A stretch of 64,000 nt of DNA. It comes from Myxococcales bacterium. Lineage in GTDB: Bacteria > Myxococcota_A > Polyangia > Nannocystales > Nannocystaceae. The position numbers and the translations under genes are program-made. Position 1 is the stretch's first letter. Each line of letters starts with the position of its first letter. The DNA lies in the NCBI GenBank assembly GCA_020633295.1, contig JACKDW010000001.1, forward strand, positions 1,302,001-1,366,000, in the 5' to 3' direction. The notes beneath the pieces were generated by a model, which saw nothing but the letters and a program-made list of their open reading frames with translations, searched no databases and was not told where the DNA came from. Positions 58,269 through 64,000 of the stretch are shown piece by piece.

Positions 58269-58559
58269 GTGCCACCCAACGCGCCACCCAACGCGCCACC
58301 CAACGCGCCACCCAACGGTCCTCCCAACGCTCCCGAGCGCCCCGACGACGGCGCCGCCGTGCTGCTGTGGCTGCCGCTGGGCATGTTCTTGGTGTTCGGG
58401 CTCGCGTTCGCGGGCTGGCTGCTCACGCGTCCCGCCGCCCCCGAGCAGCTCGAGGGGCTCGAGCCGCTCCCGCCGCTGTCGACGACGCCGCGCGCTCCGG
58501 CCACGAGACGCGCGCCCGCGCAGCCTGTCCCGAAGTCGGCGCCGGCCCGCGAGCCGTGA
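58269..58559 (+). CDS. Small single-pass membrane protein with NAPP repeat
   Basis: The 96-residue protein starts with GTG at 58269. A Pro/Asn N-terminus (NAPP four times) is encoded by four 12-bp repeats (58271-58318). One transmembrane helix follows (AVLLWLPLGMFLVFGLAFAG), then a Pro/Ala/Arg-rich tail. No family is recognised. It is divergent from the SPFH gene. Confidence 0.55.
   Translation: MPPNAPPNAPPNAPPNGPPNAPERPDDGAAVLLWLPLGMFLVFGLAFAGWLLTRPAAPEQLEGLEPLPPLSTTPRAPATRRAPAQPVPKSAPAREP
58271..58318 (+). repeat. 12-bp tandem repeat in small membrane protein gene
   Basis: GCCACCCAACGC occurs four times, with one change in the last copy. Confidence 0.85.
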
Positions 58560-58568
58560 GCGCCCACG

Positions 58569-59054
58569 TCAGCCCGCGAGGCGCTTGTGCATCTCCACGC
58601 ACTCGAGCACGTCGCCGCTGCGCAGCGCGTGGGAGCACCGGCGCCGCTCGACGTAGCCGCGCGCGGCGTAGAACGGCGCCGCGTTGAGCGACGCGGACAG
58701 CCGCAGCGCACGGACGCCGCGCGCGAGCGCGTCGCGCTCGACCGCCGCGAGCAGCTGACGACCGACGCCGCGCCGCGCCCACGCGGGCGCGACGTACACC
58801 GCCCGCACCTCGTCGCCCTGCCACGCCGAGAAGCCGACGATCTCGCGACCGCGCGCGGCCGCGAACATCACCTCGCCGCCGGCGAGCGCCTGCCGGTAGC
58901 GATCGGGCGTCTTGCCCTGGGTCCACGCGTCGATCTGCGCGGGCGTGTAGCTCACCGACGCGAGCCCGCGGATCGACGCGACGTGCACCGCCGCGATCCC
59001 GGGCGCGTCGTCGGCGGACGCGCGCCGGATCACGATGTCATCCGGATCGCTCAC
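58569..59054 (-). CDS. GNAT-family N-acetyltransferase
   Basis: The 161-residue protein has the GNAT core: IVIRRASADDAPGIAAVHVA at the start, EVRAVYVAPAWARRGVGRQL with the RxxGxG CoA loop, and ALRLSASLNAAPFYAARGYV with the typical FYxxxGY end. It probably acetylates a small molecule or protein. Its start overlaps the stop of the upstream PqqB-like gene by 4 bp (ATGA), so the two are translationally coupled. Confidence 0.88.
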   Translation of the reverse strand: MSDPDDIVIRRASADDAPGIAAVHVASIRGLASVSYTPAQIDAWTQGKTPDRYRQALAGGEVMFAAARGREIVGFSAWQGDEVRAVYVAPAWARRGVGRQLLAAVERDALARGVRALRLSASLNAAPFYAARGYVERRRCSHALRSGDVLECVEMHKRLAG

Positions 59055-60193
59055 AGCGGCAGCTCCTCGCCGGTCCGCGCGACCGCGAAGCCGCGCGACT
59101 CGAGCTCGCGTCGCGCGGGGCTCGCGGGATCGAGCGCCGGGTTCGAGTGGTTGAGGTGAACGAAGCGCACGCGCAGCCGCCCCGACGCCACGCGCGACGC
59201 GAGCAGCTCCATCGTCTCCGTCATCAGCGGGTGCCCGATCTTCGCGAGGTCGCGACCGGGCAGCTCATCCCCCGAGTAGAACGAGCCGTCGACGAGCGCG
59301 ACATCGACCGCGTCGAACAGCGCGCGCGGGTCGTTGTCCGCGGGCCAGCGCGCCCACGGATCGCAGTCGGGGAGATACAGGACGCGCGCGCGCGGACCCT
59401 CGATCCGGTACGCGAGCGTGTCCGCGTACTCATCTCGGTGGGGCACGGAGAGCGCCGTCACGTACACGTCATCGCCCAGCGCCACGCGCTCGCCCGCGGC
59501 GATCGGCGCGAGCGCGAGGTTCTCGAGCGCGACGAGCTGGGCCCACGGCGCGTGCTTCGTCAGGAACGCGCCCATCGCCGGGCTCGCGTGCACCGTCAAG
59601 CGCGACGTGTGGATCGCTTCGAAGCCGAAGAACGCGAGCCCCAGGTAGTGCCCGATGTGCGCGTGCGTCAGCAGCACGCCGTCGACCGGGTGACGATCGA
59701 CGCCCCCGCGCGCGGCCCCCTGCCCGCGCGCGCCGACGTCCGCGAGCATGTCGAGCTGCGCGCGCAGATCCGGGGTCGCGTCGACGAGCAGCGTGCGCGA
59801 CGGCAGCACGAGCCCGAGGCTCGCCACGTACTCGCGCCGCGACGGCAGCTCGCGGGCCGCCTGGCACCGAGGACAGGTACAAGCCGCGTGCGGGATGCCG
59901 CCGTCCTGCGCGATCCCGAGGACGCGGACGCGCGCGCCCGTGACCGCGGCCGAGGCCGAGGCCGATTCCGCGGCCGGCGAGGCCGAGGACGCCGACCGCG
60001 GCGCGACGTCCTGAGGCGGCCGCCCCCCGCGAGCGTCGGCGGACGCGACGTCCACCGCTGGCGACGCGCAGGCGAAGAGCGCGAGCGCGGCGAGCGAGAC
60101 CAGCGCGCGCCGTTTTGCGCTGCGGGCGTGCTCGCGGGCGCCGCGGATCGCCGGTCCGCCCGGCGACACGTGAGCTCGCGCGCGCCGAGTCAC
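59051..60193 (-). CDS. PqqB-like metallo-beta-lactamase-fold protein, exported
   Basis: The 380-residue protein (GTG at 60193) has a signal or lipobox-like stretch (LVSLAALALFACASPAVDVA) and an Ala/Ser linker. A domain close to PqqB follows: VRVLGIAQDGGIPHAACTCP with the CxCxxC pattern, metal site VLLTHAHIGHYLGLAF (HxHxGH), LYLPDCDPWARWP and FVHLNHSNPAL. PqqB is normally cytoplasmic and works in PQQ synthesis. This one looks secreted, and no other pqq gene is present, so a general hydrolase role is more likely. Confidence 0.75.
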   Translation of the reverse strand: MTRRARAHVSPGGPAIRGAREHARSAKRRALVSLAALALFACASPAVDVASADARGGRPPQDVAPRSASSASPAAESASASAAVTGARVRVLGIAQDGGIPHAACTCPRCQAARELPSRREYVASLGLVLPSRTLLVDATPDLRAQLDMLADVGARGQGAARGGVDRHPVDGVLLTHAHIGHYLGLAFFGFEAIHTSRLTVHASPAMGAFLTKHAPWAQLVALENLALAPIAAGERVALGDDVYVTALSVPHRDEYADTLAYRIEGPRARVLYLPDCDPWARWPADNDPRALFDAVDVALVDGSFYSGDELPGRDLAKIGHPLMTETMELLASRVASGRLRVRFVHLNHSNPALDPASPARRELESRGFAVARTGEELPL

Positions 60194-60483
60194 GGTCCGT
60201 CACCGGACGGACGGGTGATCTTCCCGTCCTCGCGCCCGTCCGCGCGATCGAGCTCTCGCATGATCACCGTCAAGGTCTGGCGATCGATCGCCCCCTGATT
60301 CTCCATGTACATCAATAGCCCCTCGAGCAGCAGCTCGAGGCGATCGACGCGGCGATTGGCGGCCTCCAGCGCCTGCGCGACCCGCTGCAGCGTCTCGCCG
60401 TCGAGCTCGGTGTTGAGCTGCAGCGTGCGAATGTCACGGCGTTGCTTCCAGTCGTCGTCGAGGATGTAGTCCCAAAGCGCCAC
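60190..60483 (-). CDS. Small coiled-coil protein heading the PqqB-like/GNAT operon
   Basis: From the GTG at 60483 (VALWDYILDDDWKQRRDIRT) it encodes 97 residues, with a helical, probably coiled-coil centre (ELDGETLQRVAQALEAANRR; VDRLELLLEGLLMYMENQGA). Its stop overlaps the next start by 4 bp. It belongs to a three-gene operon. The family is not recognised. Confidence 0.6.
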   Translation of the reverse strand: MALWDYILDDDWKQRRDIRTLQLNTELDGETLQRVAQALEAANRRVDRLELLLEGLLMYMENQGAIDRQTLTVIMRELDRADGREDGKITRPSGDGP

Positions 60484-60586
60484 GTCGCCATCGTACCCGA
60501 CCCAAACAGCCACGTGCGCCGCGCACAACCGCACCGGCGCGGCGCTTGCCGTCGCCGCCGCGATCAGCGACGATCGCGGCGGCCCC

Positions 60587-61510
60587 ATGACGACGCACTC
60601 GCCCGATGAACTCCGCACGCCGGAGGAGCGCTTCGCCTCGCTCCCCGACTTCCCCTGGGCCCCGCGCTACCTCGAATTCTCCGGAGAGGCGCCGTCGGGG
60701 CTGCGGCTCCACTACCTCGACGAGGGGCCGCGAGACGCCGAGCACACCTTCCTGTGTCTGCACGGGCAGCCGACCTGGTCGTTTCTGTACCGCAAGATGA
60801 TCCCGGTGTTCCTCGAGGCCGGGCAGCGCGTCGTCGCGCCTGACTTCTTCGGCTTCGGCCGCTCGGACAAGCCCGGCGATCCGGAGCGCTACACCTTCGA
60901 CTTTCACCGCCAGACCATCATCAGCCTGATCGCGCAGCTCGACCTGCAGAACATCACGCTCGTGTGCCAGGACTGGGGCGGCCTCATCGGCCTCACGATC
61001 CCGATGGACATCCCCGAACGCTTCGCGCGGCTGCTCGTCATGAACACGGGCCTGGCCGTGGGCGTCGACCCGGGCGAGGGCTTCCAGGCCTGGAAGGCCT
61101 ACAACGCCGCGAACCCGGACCTGCCGATCGCCAACCTCATGAAGCGCGCCGTGCCCGGGATCTCGCCCGAGGAGGCCGCCGCCTACGAAGCGCCCTTCCC
61201 CGACGTCCGCTACAAGGCCGGCGTCCAGCGCTTCCCCGAGATCGTCCCGGTGACGCCCGACATGCCTGGCGCCGCGCTGTCGCGGCGCGCCGCCGAGTGG
61301 TTCTCGACCAAGTGGAACGGCCCGACGTTCATGGCCGTCGGCGAGCTCGATCCTGTCCTCGGCCCGCCCTCCATGAAGGCGCTGCGCGCCGTCATCCGCG
61401 GCTGCCCCGAGCCGATGATGCTCCCGAACGCCGGTCACTTCGTGCAGGAAGCCGGCGAGCCCGTCGCCCGCGCCGCGCTCGAGGCCTTCGCGGCCCACCC
61501 CGCGCGCTGA
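60587..61510 (+). CDS. Haloalkane dehalogenase
   Basis: The 307-residue alpha/beta hydrolase matches the DhlA/DhmA (HLD-I) class. The oxyanion-hole motif is LCLHGQPTWSFLYRKMIPVF, nucleophile Asp is in LVCQDWGGLIGLT (position about 129), catalytic acid Asp is in AVGELDPVLGPP, and His is in NAGHFVQEAG. The Trp next to the nucleophile would hold the halide. The enzyme turns haloalkanes into alcohols in the cytoplasm. It is divergent from the coiled-coil/PqqB-like operon. Confidence 0.88.
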   Translation: MTTHSPDELRTPEERFASLPDFPWAPRYLEFSGEAPSGLRLHYLDEGPRDAEHTFLCLHGQPTWSFLYRKMIPVFLEAGQRVVAPDFFGFGRSDKPGDPERYTFDFHRQTIISLIAQLDLQNITLVCQDWGGLIGLTIPMDIPERFARLLVMNTGLAVGVDPGEGFQAWKAYNAANPDLPIANLMKRAVPGISPEEAAAYEAPFPDVRYKAGVQRFPEIVPVTPDMPGAALSRRAAEWFSTKWNGPTFMAVGELDPVLGPPSMKALRAVIRGCPEPMMLPNAGHFVQEAGEPVARAALEAFAAHPAR

Positions 61511-61609
61511 CGACCCGCTCGCCAGGATTGCGCGCGCCTCCCCGAAGTCGCCGCGGTACAACCGTGCGCGAAAACGCGCACCCGATTTCCGCGCGTAGAG
61601 GAGGACGCA

Positions 61610-62098
61610 ATGGCCAAACCTGCGAAGGCCCCCGTGCCCGAGGGCATGCACACCATCACCCCGCACCTGTGGTTCAACGGCGAAGCCGCAGCGGCGCTCG
61701 ATCTGTACCAGCGCGCGTTCGGGGCCGAGGTCGTCGGCGATGTCGCCAAGGGACCCGACGGCAAGAGCGTCATGCACGCGATGCTGCGCTTCGGCACCTC
61801 ACACGTCATGATCGCCGACGCGTGGCCCGGGAACTGGGAGCGCGGCCCCACGGACGCCGCGACCGCCGGCCTCTGGGTCTACGTCAACGACTGCGACGCG
61901 CTGTTTCGCCGCGCCGCGGCGGCGGGCTGCGAGGTCACGATGCCCGTCGCCGACATGTTCTGGGGCGACCGAATGGGCAAGCTCAAGGACCCCTACGGGC
62001 ACACCTGGGCGATCGCGACCCACAAGGAGGTCCTGACCCCGGAGGAGATCCACGAGCGCGAGCAGGCCTGGCTGCGCTCGATGCAGGGCGGCGGCTGA
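61610..62098 (+). CDS. VOC/PhnB-like glyoxalase-fold protein
   Basis: The 162-residue protein is preceded by GAGGAGG. It shows the PhnB/VOC pattern: HTITPHLWFNGEAAAALDLY (PYLxFxGxxxEAL type), RAFGAEVVG, SHVMIADAWPGNWE, FWGDRMGKLKDPYGHTWAIA with the typical DPxGHxW. These proteins bind metal and a small ligand; the substrate is unknown. It follows the dehalogenase by 99 bp in the same direction. Confidence 0.88.
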   Translation: MAKPAKAPVPEGMHTITPHLWFNGEAAAALDLYQRAFGAEVVGDVAKGPDGKSVMHAMLRFGTSHVMIADAWPGNWERGPTDAATAGLWVYVNDCDALFRRAAAAGCEVTMPVADMFWGDRMGKLKDPYGHTWAIATHKEVLTPEEIHEREQAWLRSMQGGG

Positions 62099-62194
62099 GC
62101 GCCGCCCGGCGATGACCACGAGCGAGCGCGGCGCCCCGCGACTGCGGCGCGCCGCGCCGGTTCACGCCGTCGCGTTCAACGCATGACCATTCGG

Positions 62195-64000
62195 TCAGCC
62201 CGTGACGCCGCGCGCCGAGCTCACGAGCTCGTCGACGACCGACGGATCCGCCAGCGTCGACGTGTCCCCGAGCTGGTCGTGCTCGCCGGCCGCGATCTTG
62301 CGCAGGATCCGGCGCATGATCTTGCCGGAGCGCGTCTTCGGCAGCCCGGACACGACCTGGATAAAGTCCGGCGACGCGATCGGCCCGATCGCGTGGCGGA
62401 CCTGCTGCTTGAGCGCGCCCCGCAGCTCGCCGGGATCCGTCGACTCGTACTCCGGCGTGATGATCACGTAGGCGTAGATGCCCGTGCCCTTGATCTCGTG
62501 CGGGCAGCCGACGACCGCGGCCTCGGCCACCGCGTCGTGGGCCACCAGCGCGCTCTCGATCTCGGCGGTGCCCAGGCGGTGCCCGGAGACGTTGAGCACG
62601 TCGTCGACGCGCCCCGTGATCCAGTAGTAGCCGTCCTCGTCACGTCGACAGCCGTCCCCCGTGAAGTAGCGGCCAGAGAAGCGCTGGTAGTACGTGCGAT
62701 AGAAGCGGTCGTGATCGCCGTAGATGGTCCGGGTCTGCCCCGGCCACGGCGCGGCGATGCACAGGTTGCCCGACACGCCGTTGCCGGTGAGCTCGTTGCC
62801 GTCGTCGTCGACGAGGATCGGCTGGATGCCGAAGAACGGCAGCGTCGCCGAGCCCGGCTTGCACGGCGTCGCGCCCGGCAGCGGCGTGATCATGATCCCG
62901 CCCGTCTCGGTCTGCCACCAGGTGTCGACCACCGCGCAGCGCCCGTCGCCCACGACGTCGTGATACCAGCGCCAGACCTCCGGGTTGATCGGCTCGCCGA
63001 CGGTGCCGAGCACGCGCAGGCTCGCGCGAGAGTACTTTCGGACAGGCTCGTCACCCTCGCGCATCAGCGCGCGGATCGCCGTCGGCGCGGTGTAGAAGAT
63101 CGTCGCCTTGATGTCGTCGATGATCTGCCAGTAGCGCCCGGCGTCCGGGTACAGCGGCGTCGACTCGAACATCACCGTCGTCACGCCGTTCGCCAGCGGC
63201 CCGTAGACGATGTAGCTGTGCCCCGTGATCCACCCGGCGTCAGCTGCACAAAAGTACACGTCGTCCTCGTGCGCGTCGAACACGTAGCGATGGGTCAGCA
63301 TCGCGTACAGCAGGTAGCCGGCGGTCGTGTGCAGCACGCCCTTGGGCTTGCCCGTCGAGCCCGAGGTGTAGAGCACGAACAGCGGATCCTCGCTCGCCAT
63401 CCACTCGGCCGGGCAGACCGCGCGCTCGCGGGCCATCTCGTCGGCCAACCAGCGATCGCGCCCGGCGACCATCGGCACCTCGGCGTCGGTGCGCTTGGCG
63501 ACCAGCACCGACGACACGCACTCGACGCCCTCGAGCGCCTCGTCGACGATCGCCTTCAGCGGCACGCGCTTGGGCCCGCGCACGCCCTCGTTGGCCGTCA
63601 CGACCACCGAGCAGCGCGCGTCGAGCACTCGCTCGCGCAGCGCCTCGGCCGAGAAGCCCGCGAACACCACGGAGTGCACGGCGCCGATCCGCGCGCACGC
63701 GAGCATCGTGTAGGCCAGCTCCGGGATCATCGGCAGGTAGATGCACACGCGGTCGCCCTTGCGGACGCCCCGCGCCTTGAGGACGTTGGCGATCCGACCG
63801 ACGTGCTGCGCCAGCTCCGCGAACGAGATGTGCTCGTAGGTCCCCGGCTCGTTCCCGACCCAGATGATCGCGGTCTTGTCGGGCGCCGCGTCCGCGTGCC
63901 GGTCGACGCAGTTGAAGCACATGTTGAGCCGCCCACCGCCGAACCACGAGAACTCGGCGCGCTCCATGTCCGCCGACACCGTGGAGTGCGGCGGGTGGAA
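62195..64000 (-). CDS. acs: Acetyl-CoA synthetase, N-terminus beyond window
   Basis: The reading frame is open to the window edge (FHPPHSTVSADMERAEFSWF), so the start lies outside. About 600 residues are present. Core motifs are LFVLYTSGSTGKPKGVLHTT (A3), DTWWQTETGGIMITPLPGAT (A5), YWITGRVDDVLNVSGHRLGT (A8) and LPKTRSGKIMRRILRKIAAG with the catalytic, acetylation-regulated Lys (A10). The enzyme activates acetate to acetyl-CoA via acetyl-AMP. The WWQTETGG Trp marks acetate specificity. Confidence 0.95.
   Translation of the reverse strand, partial: FHPPHSTVSADMERAEFSWFGGGRLNMCFNCVDRHADAAPDKTAIIWVGNEPGTYEHISFAELAQHVGRIANVLKARGVRKGDRVCIYLPMIPELAYTMLACARIGAVHSVVFAGFSAEALRERVLDARCSVVVTANEGVRGPKRVPLKAIVDEALEGVECVSSVLVAKRTDAEVPMVAGRDRWLADEMARERAVCPAEWMASEDPLFVLYTSGSTGKPKGVLHTTAGYLLYAMLTHRYVFDAHEDDVYFCAADAGWITGHSYIVYGPLANGVTTVMFESTPLYPDAGRYWQIIDDIKATIFYTAPTAIRALMREGDEPVRKYSRASLRVLGTVGEPINPEVWRWYHDVVGDGRCAVVDTWWQTETGGIMITPLPGATPCKPGSATLPFFGIQPILVDDDGNELTGNGVSGNLCIAAPWPGQTRTIYGDHDRFYRTYYQRFSGRYFTGDGCRRDEDGYYWITGRVDDVLNVSGHRLGTAEIESALVAHDAVAEAAVVGCPHEIKGTGIYAYVIITPEYESTDPGELRGALKQQVRHAIGPIASPDFIQVVSGLPKTRSGKIMRRILRKIAAGEHDQLGDTSTLADPSVVDELVSSARGVTG

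Overview
This window is very GC-rich DNA from a delta-proteobacterium-like genome, most likely a myxobacterium of the Nannocystineae type. That placement is an inference. It rests on multidomain Ser/Thr protein kinases fused to ATPase, TPR, GAF or histidine-kinase modules, many secreted lipoproteins with Ser/Thr/Asp-rich linkers behind the lipobox, an imuA-imuB-dnaE2 mutagenesis cassette, very long TPR proteins and a FAD-dependent halogenase. There are no rRNA or tRNA genes, CRISPR arrays, phage genes or transposases.

Layout. 1-8.7 kb: the end of a MotA/ExbB-like gene, an ECF sigma factor with an unusual N-terminal extension, a secreted lipoprotein, a HAD hydrolase and a 1361-residue Ser/Thr kinase-ATPase. 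8.8-14.4 kb: a TetR repressor divergent from a Coq4-like gene with a double operator between them, a GNAT enzyme, an acidic outer-membrane-type protein, purT and a hydrolase. 14.7-25.6 kb: a run of small and medium lipoproteins (one with two twin-CX3C motifs), a pirin, a beta-propeller lipoprotein, a YgfK-like iron-sulfur oxidoreductase, dtd and a vWA lipoprotein. 25.7-36.5 kb: a short release factor split by a probable programmed +1 frameshift at a UAG codon, a 2072-residue TPR protein and a divergently transcribed membrane pseudokinase. 37-45.2 kb: an acidic repeat protein and a kinase-ATPase-TPR-GAF-histidine kinase. 45.6-51.6 kb: imuA-imuB-dnaE2 behind a candidate SOS operator. 51.6-64 kb: an amidohydrolase lipoprotein, a Cys-rich lipoprotein, a halogenase, an SPFH-RHH-zinc ribbon group, a GNAT/PqqB-like operon, a haloalkane dehalogenase, a VOC protein and the acs gene, which runs off the end.

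Two signals stand out. First, the release-factor gene carries a GGGAG-TGT-CTT-TAG-C signal laid out like the autoregulatory +1 frameshift site of prfB, but with UAG in place of UGA, and the protein has an RF1-type P-x-T tripeptide. Second, a short, relatively AT-rich imperfect palindrome (consensus about ACATGTCYNNTNRGACATGT) occurs more than 20 times, both between genes and in frame inside genes, where it often encodes Asp-Met-Ser-x-Lys/Glu-Thr.

Several genes (37-39 kb, 42.6-43.0 kb, 46.7-47.1 kb, 56.8-57.2 kb) show clustered reading-frame changes in extremely GC-rich or repetitive stretches. These may be base-calling indels or true decay, so those products should be read with care.
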